From positions 372,001 to 436,000 of the forward strand of contig CAWCZY010000014.1 of assembly GCA_963800215.1 (NCBI GenBank): a DNA stretch of 64,000 nucleotides, given 5' to 3'. Every line of letters starts with the position of its first letter. Position 1 is the stretch's first letter. This document shows, piece by piece, positions 56,072 to 64,000 of this stretch. The stretch is from JAJPKK01 sp963800215 (GTDB taxonomy: Bacteria; Pseudomonadota; Alphaproteobacteria; Rhizobiales; Xanthobacteraceae). Below the pieces are notes generated by a model. The model was given only the letters and a program-made list of their open reading frames with translations, was not told the origin of the DNA and made no database searches. A program made the position numbers and the translations under genes.

Positions 56072-56708
56072 CTATGCCGGCGGCGCCAGCAGCTTGACCG
56101 CGGTGCTGACCAGCTGGGGAAGCGTGCTCGCCTGGAGCTTGTGCTTGAGTTGGGAGCTCACATTGACCACGGTCTTGTAGCTCACGCTCAATTCCCGGGC
56201 GATGGCGTCGTAGGGCTTGCCTTCGGCGAGCAGCGCCAGCACCTGCAATTCGCGCGCCGTCAGGTCGGCGAGCGGGTTCGTCCGCGCGCTCGTCCCGGTC
56301 AGCGCGACCTTCATGGCGAGTTCGCTGCTGAGGAACGGCACGCCGGCAGAGACTTGCTGCACGGCCTTCACCAGCTCTTCCGAAGAGGTGTCCTTGAGCA
56401 CATAGCCGGACGCGCCCGCCTCCAGCGAGCGCGAAACGATCATGGGGTCGTTGTGCATGCTGAGCACGAGGATATGGGCGCCTGCGTCATGAGCCCTGAT
56501 CCGGCGGATCAACTCGAAGTCCGCCCAGCCCTTTGCCCTGGATGGCGAGGTCGACGATGGCGACGTCGGGACGATGCCGCAGATACAGCCGATATCCCGC
56601 CACCATGTCGCTGGCGGCGAGGACCGGGTCGATCCCGGCATCTTCGAGGACGCGCCGGCAGCCCTGCAGCACGATCGGGTGATCGTCGATGATGAGAACG
56701 GACGTCAT
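56072..56708 (-). CDS. NarL/FixJ-type response regulator (one frameshift)
   Basis: A regulator of about 211 residues. The receiver domain has IIDDHPIVLQG and the phosphoacceptor Asp in DVAIVDLAIQG. The C-terminal LuxR-type HTH is LTARELQVLALLAEGKPYDAIARELSVSYKTV. The frame breaks near 56520; removing one base joins KGLGG to FELIRRIRAHD. It overlaps the kinase gene by 4 bases (ATGA), forming a two-component operon with the regulator first. Confidence 0.9.
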
Positions 56709-58129
56709 GATGCAGTGCTAGCATAGTCGGCGCCATCGGCCGAACCGCGTGCGGCCACCGGAATGACGATGCGGATGCACGTCCCGTCCCGCCCGGTCTC
56801 GATCGTGAACTCGCCGCCGATGGCCTGGACGCGTTCCTGCATCCCGCGCAGCCCGAACCCCGGCTTGTTTTCGGCCGAAATGCCGCGGCCGTCGTCGCGC
56901 ACCGTCAATTCCAGCCGCGCGGCCCCATCTCCCTGCGCAGCGGCGGCCGTGGCGCCTTCCCGGGCCTGCACCACCACCGTCTTCGCCTCGGCATGGCGGA
57001 TGGCGTTGGTGAGGCTTTCCTGGACGCAGCGATAGAGGGTCAGATCGATGGTGTCGCCGTAGCTCGGCGCCAAGCCTTCGACGTCGCGGACGAAGGCGAT
57101 GTCGGGGTGGCTGCCGGCGCGCTCGCGCACCAGCTCGGACAGCAGCTCCGGCAACGGGACGTGACCGAGCGCCATCGGCCGCAGCCGGTTGAGGATGCTC
57201 CGGTTGAGGCTCTGCAGGTGCTCGATGATGGCGGTGAGGTCGGCGGTGCGGTCGGCGATGGCCTTGGCCACGCTCGCCGGCAGCGCCCCGGCGGCCTTGG
57301 TGATGGACGCCGCATTGGCCTTGAGGCCGAACAGGCTGGGGCCGACCTCGTCATGCAACTCGAGCGCGGTGCGCCGGCGTTCATCGTCCTGGGCGGTGAC
57401 GAGGCGGCGGCTGAGCGCGAGGTTCTCGGCCCGCGCGGCATCGAGGGCGCCGGCGAGCGCATTGAAGCGGTCGGTGATGGCGGCGAATTCCTGCACCTTG
57501 GGCCGCGCCAGCCGCATCTTGTAGTCGCGGTGCTCGAGGCCCTCGAGGCCCTGGCCCAAGGCGGTGAGGGGATCGAGCACGCGGCCGAGCACGACGTAGA
57601 GAATGGCGATCGTGACCAGGCTGGTCGCGCCGGCGATGGTGGCGAGCGCCACGGTGTTCTCCCACACCTCGGCGATCTCGTCGCGCGGCTCGCTGACGAT
57701 CTCCACGGTGCCGATGGTGCGGCCGTTCATCGCCACGGGAACGTCGTGGGTCTCGATCGGCGGCCCGATCAGGGCGGCGAACCAGCGCGGCGCGGGCGGG
57801 CGGTCCTCGACGCGAGGCGGAGACCGGTCCGATATGGCGACGCCGGCGGCATCGCGCACGCCGATGCGCACATGGCGCACCGAGCGCAATTGCACCGGCA
57901 ACGTCTTGAGCAGCTGCTCGGCCGGGATGCCCTGATGGATCAGCTGCACGGCTTCGCCGGCCATCAGCTCGGCGAGCCGCATCGATGCCGCGATCTCGAT
58001 CCGCGTCGCCGCGCTCGCCTTGAAGATGGTGACGCCGCCGGCGACCACGGCGGCGATCGCGTTGATCGCGATGAACACGATGAGAAGCTGCGCCCGCACC
58101 GAGCGGCCGAACCACAGGGCATCGAGCAT
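56705..58129 (-). CDS. NarX/DegS-type sensor histidine kinase
   Basis: A 474-residue membrane kinase of the HisKA_3 group. Helix 1 is at about 13-33, a periplasmic sensor spans about 35-155, and helix 2 is around 165-185. A HAMP region, the phospho-acceptor His in TALELHDEVGPSLFGLK, and an ATPase domain (CVQESLTNAIRHA, LTVRDDGRGI, GFGLRGMQERV) follow. The ATG at 58129 begins close to helix 1. It is the cognate kinase of the NarL-type regulator. The signal is unknown; the neighbours suggest control of periplasmic redox genes. Confidence 0.9.
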   Translation of the reverse strand: MLDALWFGRSVRAQLLIVFIAINAIAAVVAGGVTIFKASAATRIEIAASMRLAELMAGEAVQLIHQGIPAEQLLKTLPVQLRSVRHVRIGVRDAAGVAISDRSPPRVEDRPPAPRWFAALIGPPIETHDVPVAMNGRTIGTVEIVSEPRDEIAEVWENTVALATIAGATSLVTIAILYVVLGRVLDPLTALGQGLEGLEHRDYKMRLARPKVQEFAAITDRFNALAGALDAARAENLALSRRLVTAQDDERRRTALELHDEVGPSLFGLKANAASITKAAGALPASVAKAIADRTADLTAIIEHLQSLNRSILNRLRPMALGHVPLPELLSELVRERAGSHPDIAFVRDVEGLAPSYGDTIDLTLYRCVQESLTNAIRHAEAKTVVVQAREGATAAAAQGDGAARLELTVRDDGRGISAENKPGFGLRGMQERVQAIGGEFTIETGRDGTCIRIVIPVAARGSADGADYASTAS

Positions 58130-58265
58130 GCGCGGGCGCCACGGCGCCGGCGACCCGACGGCGGCATTGGATTCCGGAGCGCGAATGGACGTTTCTCCCC
58201 TGGGATTGCCGAGCAAAACGGAGCATAGAGGAAGTTGGTGCCGTACGCCCAGCCGGTCGACAGTC

Positions 58266-58371
58266 GTTCCGGGGCGCCGCACCGCGGCGAACCCGGAATC
58301 CAGACGGCATCGCCACTTGCACCGCAGCCTGGATTCCGGGTTCGCGCGAGAGCGCGCGCCCCGGAATGACG
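58266..58371. repeat. intergenic inverted repeat
   Basis: The arms 58266-58303 and 58329-58371 are near-reverse complements (CGAACCCGGAATCCAG against CTGGATTCCGGGTTCG, and GGGGCGC against GCGCCCC). This is a long REP-like element in the divergent gap between the kinase and the lactonase gene. Confidence 0.8.
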
Positions 58372-58517
58372 AAGTCCAACGCGGTGAATTCGTCATGCGC
58401 GGGCTTGTCCAGCGCATCTCGCTTAGGGCAGCGCGGTGCCGTATGATGGCACCAGCCCGGCCACGACGGATGCTGGATGTCTTAGGTAATGCCGATAACA
58501 ACCGTGGGAGGAAAAAC

Positions 58518-59780
58518 ATGAATCTCGATCGTCGCACGTTTTCTGCGATGCTGGCTGGCACGCTCGCCGCGCCGCGCGCCTTCGCCCAAGGGGCCAACAC
58601 GAAATCGGCCTTGTATTCCGGTGTCGGGCCGGAACTGACCCATTACGAAGTCGATCCCGACGCGGCGGCGCTGACCAAGCGCGGCTCCGTCAAGATGGGC
58701 GGCGGCATTCAATATGCCTGGCCGCATCCGTCGCGAAAATACCTTTATGTCTCCGCCAGCACCGGCGGCCCCGGCATGGGCGGCAACGATCACTATCTCG
58801 GCGCGTTCACGGTCGGGCCGACCGGCGAGCTCACGCCGCTGGGCGACGTGGTCAAGCTGAAATACCGGCCGATCCATACCAGCGTCGACATCGCCGGAGA
58901 ATACGTGCTGGTCGCCTACAACTTCCCCGCCGGCGTGACCGTGCACCGGATCAAGGGTGACGGCTCGATCGGCGACACCGTGGCCCAGCCCGACAATCTC
59001 GAGGTCGGCATCTATTTCCACCAGATCCGGGCGACGCCCCAGAACAAAACGGTCGTCGTGGTCGCGCGCGGCAACAATCCCGAGGGCGGCAAGCCCGAGG
59101 ATCCGGGTTCGCTGCACATTTACGGATTCAAGAACGGCGTGCTGTCGAACCTGCACAAGATCCAGCCCAATGGCGGCTACGGGTTCGGCCCGCGCCATCT
59201 CGACTTCCATCCGACCCAGCCGCTGGTCTACCTTTCGATCGAGCGCCAGAACCAGCTCATCGTCTACAAGATGACGCCGGACGGCGATCTCGTGACCGAG
59301 CCGCTGTTCACCAAGGGGACCCTGGCCGACCCGGACAAGCGCATCAAGGTGCAGGGCGCCGGCCCCATCCACGTCCATCCCAACGGACGCTTCGTCTATC
59401 AGGGCAACCGCTCCGGGGTGACCACCAACATCGTGCCCGGGGTCGAAGACGTCGGCGGCAAGAAGGTGTTCTCGGGCGGCGAGAGCAACATCGCGGTATG
59501 GGCGCTCAACCCGCAGACCGGCGAGCCCACCGCGATCCAGCACGCCGATATCCACGCCGCGCATCCCCGTACCTTCGCGCTCGACACGTCGTCGAAGATC
59601 CTGGTGGTGGGGTCGCTGGCGCCGACCGCGGTGCGCGAGAACGGCAAGGTCGTCGACATTCCCGCGGGGTTGACCGTGTTCCGCGTCGGACCCGACGGCA
59701 AGCTCGACTTCGTGCGCAAATACGACCTCGACGTCGGCAAGATGACCCAGTGGTGGAGCGGGATGATTCCGCTTGCGTGA
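58518..59780 (+). CDS. lactonase family beta-propeller protein (6-phosphogluconolactonase-like)
   Basis: A 420-residue seven-bladed propeller of the Pgl/lactonase type with an exported N terminus (LDRRTFSAMLAGTLAAP, a Tat-like twin Arg). Landmarks are YAWPHPSRKYLYVSAS, GFGPRHLDFHPTQPLVYLS and IHVHPNGRFVYQGNR. GGGAGG lies 6-7 bases before the ATG. Export suggests a substrate lactone other than 6-phosphogluconolactone. It overlaps the next receptor gene, so enzyme and receptor are probably co-expressed. Confidence 0.85.
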   Translation: MNLDRRTFSAMLAGTLAAPRAFAQGANTKSALYSGVGPELTHYEVDPDAAALTKRGSVKMGGGIQYAWPHPSRKYLYVSASTGGPGMGGNDHYLGAFTVGPTGELTPLGDVVKLKYRPIHTSVDIAGEYVLVAYNFPAGVTVHRIKGDGSIGDTVAQPDNLEVGIYFHQIRATPQNKTVVVVARGNNPEGGKPEDPGSLHIYGFKNGVLSNLHKIQPNGGYGFGPRHLDFHPTQPLVYLSIERQNQLIVYKMTPDGDLVTEPLFTKGTLADPDKRIKVQGAGPIHVHPNGRFVYQGNRSGVTTNIVPGVEDVGGKKVFSGGESNIAVWALNPQTGEPTAIQHADIHAAHPRTFALDTSSKILVVGSLAPTAVRENGKVVDIPAGLTVFRVGPDGKLDFVRKYDLDVGKMTQWWSGMIPLA

Positions 59781-60774
59781 CGGCAGGGCGCCTTCGCCCG
59801 ATCGGCGCCGCTTCATGGCCGCGCTCGGCGCTCTCGCGCTGGGCGCCGCGACCCGTGACGGCGCGGTGGCCCAGGTATGGCCGGCGCGGCCGATCCGGCT
59901 GATCGTGCCGTTTCCCCCCGGCGGCGGCACCGACGTGATTTCGCGCCAGCTCGCCGAGCGCATCGGCGCCAATACCGGCTGGACCATCATCGTCGACAAC
60001 CGCGCCGGCGCCGGCGGCAATATCGGCCTCGACGCCGTCGCCAAGGCCGCGCCCGACGGCTACACCATCGGCATGGGGCAGGCGGCCAATCTCGCCATCA
60101 ACCCCACGCTGTACGCGAAAATGCCGTTCGATCCGCTCCGGGACTTCGCCCCGATCGGCTCGATCGCCTCGCAGGGCCTCATCGTCGTGGTGTCGGCGAA
60201 ATCGCCGGTGCACACCCTCGCCGGTCTCGTCGCGGCGGCGAAGGCAAAGCCCCAGGCGGTCTCGCTCGCCCATGCCGGCAACGGCACGGTCGGCCATCTC
60301 GGCGGCGTCATGTTCGCCCGCGAGGCCGGCGTCGAGTTCCTGGTCGTGCCCTACAAGGGCGCGGCGCCCGCGGTCACGGAGCTGATGGGCGGGCAGGTCG
60401 ATGTGCTGTTCGGCAATCCGCTGGCGGTGATGCCGCTGGTGAATTCCAGCGTGCTGCGCGCGCTCGCGGTCACCTCGCCGCAACGGCTGGCCGCGCTCGC
60501 GGGCGTGCCGACCATCGCCGAGTCCGGCTATCCCGGCTTCGAGGCGACCAACTGGAGCGGCCTCGTCGCGCCGGCGCGGACGCCCGAGGGCATCATCACG
60601 CAGCTCAACGCGCAGGCGGTGGCGGCGCTGCGGCGGCCGGAAATGGCGGAGCGGCTGGCGCTCGACGGCAGCGAGCCGTTCCCGGGCTCGGTCGCCGAAT
60701 TCGCCGCGTTCATGCTCGCCGAGCACGCCAAGTGGGGCGCCGCGGTCAGGGACGCCGGCATCCGGATTGAATGA
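59773..60774 (+). CDS. Bug-type solute receptor
   Basis: A 333-residue receptor with a Tat-like N terminus (DRRRFMAALGALALG), then WPARPIRLIVPFPPGGGTDVISR and AAPDGYTIGMGQAAN. The proposed TTG start overlaps the lactonase end by 8 bases; an internal ATG at 59815 is possible but would remove the basic part of the signal. Its stop overlaps the CoA-transferase start. The ligand is unknown. Confidence 0.88.
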   Translation: MRDGRAPSPDRRRFMAALGALALGAATRDGAVAQVWPARPIRLIVPFPPGGGTDVISRQLAERIGANTGWTIIVDNRAGAGGNIGLDAVAKAAPDGYTIGMGQAANLAINPTLYAKMPFDPLRDFAPIGSIASQGLIVVVSAKSPVHTLAGLVAAAKAKPQAVSLAHAGNGTVGHLGGVMFAREAGVEFLVVPYKGAAPAVTELMGGQVDVLFGNPLAVMPLVNSSVLRALAVTSPQRLAALAGVPTIAESGYPGFEATNWSGLVAPARTPEGIITQLNAQAVAALRRPEMAERLALDGSEPFPGSVAEFAAFMLAEHAKWGAAVRDAGIRIE

Positions 60775-61982
60775 CCGGCATGGGCGGCCTTCTCGACGGC
60801 ATTCGCGTCCTCGATCTCACCAATGTGCTGGCGGGGCCGTTCGGCGCCTATCAGCTCGCGCTCCTGGGCGCCGAGGTCATCAAGGTCGAGGCGCCCGGCG
60901 CGGGCGACCTCGCGCGCCAGCTCGGCGCCGATCCCGCCCTCAACAAGGCGCTGATGGGCGCTTCCTTCCTCGCCCAGAACGCCGGCAAGCGCTCGGTCAC
61001 CATCAATCTCAAGAGCGCCGCCGGCAAGGAGGTGTTCCGCCGCCTGGCGCGCACCGCCGATGTGGTGATCGAGAACTTCCGGCCCGGAGTCATGGAACGG
61101 CTCGGCCTCGGCTACGACGCGCTGCGCGCGCTGCAGCCCGGGCTCGTCTATTGCGCCATTTCCGGCTTCGGGCAGGACGGGCCGCTGCGCGACAACCCGG
61201 CCTATGATCAGATCGTCCAGGGCCTGTCCGGCGTCATGAGCGTCACCGGGGACGCCGCGAGCGCGCCGCTGCGCGTCGGCTATCCCGTCGCCGACACCAT
61301 CGGCGGATTGACGGCGGCGTTCGCCATCGCGGCGGCGCTGGTGCGGCGCGGCCGGACGGGGGAGGGCGAGTGCATCGACGTTTCCATGCTGGAGGCGACT
61401 CTGGTGACCATGGGCTGGCAGGTCTCCAACTGGCTGATCGCCGGGGTGCGGCCGCAGCCGCTCGGCAACGAGAACATGACGGCGGCGCCGTCGGGCCTGT
61501 TCGCCACCGGCGACGGCCCGCTCAACATCGCGGCCAACCAGCAGCAGCAGTTCGAGACCCTGGCGCGGCTGATCGGCCGCCCCGGCCTCGCCGCCGACCC
61601 CCGCTTCGCCGACCGCGAGGACCGCAAGCGCAACCGCTTCGCCCTCAAGGCGGAGATCGAGGCGGCGCTGGCGTCGAAGTCGGCGCGGGAATGGTCCGAG
61701 CTGTTCAATGCCCAGGGCGTGCCCGCCGGCGAGGTGCTCGGCATCCCCGAAGTGCTGGAGCATCCCCAGGTGGCGGGGCGAGACGTGGTGAAGACTTTCA
61801 AGGGAGCTCCCGGGGTGCCGCAACCGGTCGCCGTGGTCCGCTCCGGCTTCCGCCTGAAAAGCGGCGACCCTGCGCCAGCCACGCCGCCGCCGGCGCTCGG
61901 GGCGGACACCGCCGAGGTGCTGGCGTCGCTCGGGTTTACGGAGGAGGAGATCGCGGGGCTGCGGCGGGGCAGGGCGATTTGA
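60771..61982 (+). CDS. CaiB/BaiF (family III) CoA-transferase
   Basis: A 403-residue CoA-transferase. Landmarks are IRVLDLTNVLAGPFGAYQLALLGAEVIKVE, VVIENFRPGVMERLGLGY and the catalytic Asp D146 in NPAYDQIVQGLSG. The C terminus has AGEVLGIPEVLEHPQVAGRD. It probably activates an imported carboxylic acid as a CoA thioester, in keeping with the upstream receptor and lactonase in the same overlapping operon. Confidence 0.93.
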   Translation: MTGMGGLLDGIRVLDLTNVLAGPFGAYQLALLGAEVIKVEAPGAGDLARQLGADPALNKALMGASFLAQNAGKRSVTINLKSAAGKEVFRRLARTADVVIENFRPGVMERLGLGYDALRALQPGLVYCAISGFGQDGPLRDNPAYDQIVQGLSGVMSVTGDAASAPLRVGYPVADTIGGLTAAFAIAAALVRRGRTGEGECIDVSMLEATLVTMGWQVSNWLIAGVRPQPLGNENMTAAPSGLFATGDGPLNIAANQQQQFETLARLIGRPGLAADPRFADREDRKRNRFALKAEIEAALASKSAREWSELFNAQGVPAGEVLGIPEVLEHPQVAGRDVVKTFKGAPGVPQPVAVVRSGFRLKSGDPAPATPPPALGADTAEVLASLGFTEEEIAGLRRGRAI

Positions 61983-62299
61983 AGGCATGCTCGAGCGGTA
62001 CCACCCAGACCCGTCATCCTGAGGTGGCCCCGCTCTTCGCGGCCCTCGAAGGATGCGGCCGAGGCCGGGCCTCAAGCGTCCTTGGTGCACCGCCGGGGCC
62101 GTCGCCCTTCGAGGCTCGCTTCGCTCACGTCTCAGGGTGACGGGTCTAACTCATTGGGATGTGGTCTAGGCAGGCTATAATTTCTCGTCCTTTCCCAGCT
62201 TCATTGCCATTGGCGTCGCCCTCCCTCACACGATAAGCTTCCGAAAAAGCCCTTCGCACCGCGCATCAACCGCGCCTCGCTACCAGGGAGAACCGGCCA
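61983..62299. repeat. intergenic region with inverted repeat
   Basis: This 317-bp gap contains an inverted repeat with outer arms 62008-62024 (GACCCGTCATCCTGAGG) and about 62130-62146 (CTCAGGGTGACGGGTC), plus inner arms around CCCTCGAAGG and CCCTTCGAGG. It is a typical dispersed rhizobial intergenic element. The right end should hold the promoter of the ABC transporter operon; no open frame looks coding. Confidence 0.75.
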
Positions 62300-63613
62300 A
62301 TGACCCCTCGCATCGGCACCATCGCGGCGCGCACGCTGCTGGGCGCATCCCTCACGCTCGCGGCGCCCCTGATCGCCGCCGCCCAGACCGCGCCCCCGCC
62401 GGTCAAGCTCGGCATCGTGTCCTTCCTCAGTGGTCCCGCCGCGGCGCCGTTCGGGATTCCCGGGCGCAATGGGGCGGAGCTGTTGATCGAGGCGCTCAAT
62501 GCGGGGACGGCGCCGGCGCCCTACAATACGGTCGGGCTCGGCGGCGCCAAGATCGAGGCGAAATATGTCGACGAGGCCGGGTCGACCGCGCAAGTCGTCA
62601 CCGAATTCCGCAACCTGGTGCAGCGCGACCAGGTCGACGCCGTCGTGGGGTACGTCTCCTCGGGAAGCTGCCTTGCGGTCACGCCGATCGCCGAGGAACT
62701 CAAGGCGCTGACGGTCTATTACGATTGCGGCACGCCTCGCATCTTCGAGGAGGCGCCGCGCAAATACGTGTTTCGGCCGACCCCGACCGCAACCATGGAT
62801 AACGTCGGCGCGGCGCGCTACCTGGTCGCCAAGCTGAAGGACGTGAAGCGCTTTTCCGGCATCAACCAGAACTACGCCTGGGGCCAGGATTCCTGGCGCG
62901 ATTTCCAGAGCGCGATGGGAGTGCTGGCGCCCGGCGCCAAGGTCGACAAGGAGCTGTTTCCGAAGCTGTTCGCCGGCGAATACGGCGCCGAAATCTCGAC
63001 GCTGCTGATTTCGCAGTCCCAGGCCGTGCATACCAGCTTCTGGGACGGCGACCTCGAAAGCTTCATCTACCAGAGCGACGCGCGCGGGCTCGCCAAGCGC
63101 ATGCCGATCGTGGGGACCACGGTGGAGGCCTCCATGTGGCGCCTGCGCGACAAGATTCCCGACGGCACCATCGTCGGCGCGCGCGGCCCCAACGGGCCGC
63201 TCGCTCCCGACACCGCGCTCAATGCCTGGTTCCAGAAGGCCTATATGGCCCGCTACAACGTCCCGCCGACCTATCCGTCCTACCAGATGGCGCTCGTCGT
63301 GCTCGGCCTGAAGGTGGCGTGGGAGAAGGCGCAGACCGCCAAGGGCGGCGCCAGGCCGACCACCGAAGACGTCATCACCGCGTTCGAAGGCATCGCCTAT
63401 GACGGCCCGAGCGGCCATGTGAGCCTCGCCATCGGCAACGGCCATCAGGGCGTCCAGGAAACCGCCTACGGCACCTACCGCTTCGACAAGCAGAAGAACG
63501 CGCCGGAAATCGTCGACGTGGTGCGGTTTCCCGCCGACTGCGTGAATCCTCCGGCCGATGTGACCGCGGACGATTGGATCAAGGGCGGCATGAAGAGCCC
63601 GGGTTGCAACTGA
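62300..63613 (+). CDS. branched-chain amino-acid-type ABC substrate-binding protein
   Basis: A 437-residue periplasmic binding protein (LivJ/type I fold) with a signal peptide ending at about AAAQ (residue 29). Then come VKLGIVSFLSGPAAAPFG and GRNGAELLIEALNAG, and later YPSYQMALVVLGLKVAWEKA. Many members bind aromatic or other acids rather than amino acids, so the ligand is open. The permease gene follows 47 bases later. Confidence 0.92.
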   Translation: MTPRIGTIAARTLLGASLTLAAPLIAAAQTAPPPVKLGIVSFLSGPAAAPFGIPGRNGAELLIEALNAGTAPAPYNTVGLGGAKIEAKYVDEAGSTAQVVTEFRNLVQRDQVDAVVGYVSSGSCLAVTPIAEELKALTVYYDCGTPRIFEEAPRKYVFRPTPTATMDNVGAARYLVAKLKDVKRFSGINQNYAWGQDSWRDFQSAMGVLAPGAKVDKELFPKLFAGEYGAEISTLLISQSQAVHTSFWDGDLESFIYQSDARGLAKRMPIVGTTVEASMWRLRDKIPDGTIVGARGPNGPLAPDTALNAWFQKAYMARYNVPPTYPSYQMALVVLGLKVAWEKAQTAKGGARPTTEDVITAFEGIAYDGPSGHVSLAIGNGHQGVQETAYGTYRFDKQKNAPEIVDVVRFPADCVNPPADVTADDWIKGGMKSPGCN

Positions 63614-63660
63614 CGGACTAAGCCGCGGTCTTTCCCGCCGTTCTGCTCGCGAGGCCCGTC

Positions 63661-64000
63661 GTGCTCACTGCCTTCGCCATCGTGACCGACGGCCTCGTCT
63701 ACGCCGCCTATCTGTTCCTGGTCGCGGCGGGGCTGAGCCTGATCTTCGGCGTGATGAAGATCCTCAACGTGGCGCACGGCTCGTTCTACGCATTCGGCGC
63801 CTATGGCGCGGCAACGGCGGTCGGTATCTATTTCGGCCGCGGCTGGCCCGATGCAGGCGGGTTCCTTTTCATGATCGTGCTGGCGATGGCGATCGGAATG
63901 GTGGTCGGCCTGGTGCTGGAGCGCGGCGTCCTGCGCCTCGTCTACGGCCGCGACGAGATCGTGATCGTGCTCGTCACCTATGCCTGCTTCCTCATCCTGG
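63661..64000 (+). CDS. branched-chain amino-acid-type ABC permease, N-terminal part
   Basis: A LivH-type permease cut by the window end; 113 residues are visible from a GTG start. The typical YAAYLFLVAAGLSLIFGVMKILNVAHGSFYAFGAY segment and further helices (FLFMIVLAMAIGMVVGLVLERGVLR) are present. It belongs to the same operon as the binding protein upstream; the second permease and ATPase genes would lie beyond the window. Confidence 0.9.
   Translation, partial: MLTAFAIVTDGLVYAAYLFLVAAGLSLIFGVMKILNVAHGSFYAFGAYGAATAVGIYFGRGWPDAGGFLFMIVLAMAIGMVVGLVLERGVLRLVYGRDEIVIVLVTYACFLIL

Overview
The window is GC-rich DNA from an alphaproteobacterium, most likely a Hyphomicrobiales member of the Bradyrhizobium/Rhodopseudomonas/Xanthobacteraceae type. 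The basis is gene content: five orphan Bug-type receptors, Omp25-like barrels, a glnK-amt pair, small rhizobial-type proteins and several families of GC-rich intergenic palindromes. This placement is an inference. No rRNA, tRNA, CRISPR array, transposase or prophage was seen.

Layout. (1) 1-4205: a redox group with ferredoxin-NADP reductase (cut by the window edge), an AprA-like flavoprotein, an AprB-like two-cluster ferredoxin, a HEAT-repeat protein and a DUF971 protein. (2) 4425-11097: stomatin, a plasma-membrane-type H+-ATPase, PPK2 polyphosphate kinase, a SulP transporter and a lone receiver-domain protein. (3) 11357-17455: a Crp/Fnr regulator, a NitT/TauT-type ABC transporter and the convergent glnK-amt operon. 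(4) 18032-28014: an accessory stretch with a Bug receptor, an NTF2-like gene whose 3' end is duplicated downstream, a Fic toxin-antitoxin pair between the two copies, and a four-gene membrane operon that looks like an uncharacterised MotAB/Zorya-like motor. A lipoprotein, a DUF4344 metallopeptidase and a TMEM175-like channel follow. (5) 28182-39582: Bug receptors with catabolic enzymes, ndk, a lytic transglycosylase, a PanE/enolase/PEP-mutase operon and a double cold-shock protein. (6) 39787-48765: a Tat-exported TPP enzyme with cytochrome c, a beta-propeller protein, a small secreted protein with an EF-like loop, two outer-membrane barrels, a lanmodulin homologue and a TonB-dependent receptor. 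This looks like a lanthanide-related periplasmic module. (7) 49076-58129: a redox/regulatory block with a di-haem oxidoreductase, a TonB-C-like protein, small membrane proteins, LysR, cytochrome c and a NarL-type two-component system. (8) 58518-64000: a lactonase/Bug/CoA-transferase operon, then the start of a branched-chain amino-acid type ABC transporter.

The strongest candidates for something new are three. The first is the four-gene motor-like operon at 20880-25535. The second is the lanmodulin homologue at 44855-45274, which keeps lanmodulin's exact EF-loop spacing but has lost all four position-2 prolines; the TonB-receptor and barrel promoters around it share an inverted-repeat operator. 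The third is a second shared operator near the LysR gene, in front of two membrane-redox transcription units.

A caution: about a dozen otherwise conserved genes carry frameshifts, nearly all explained by single extra bases. I read most of these as sequence errors rather than true pseudogenes and annotate the genes across the shifts.
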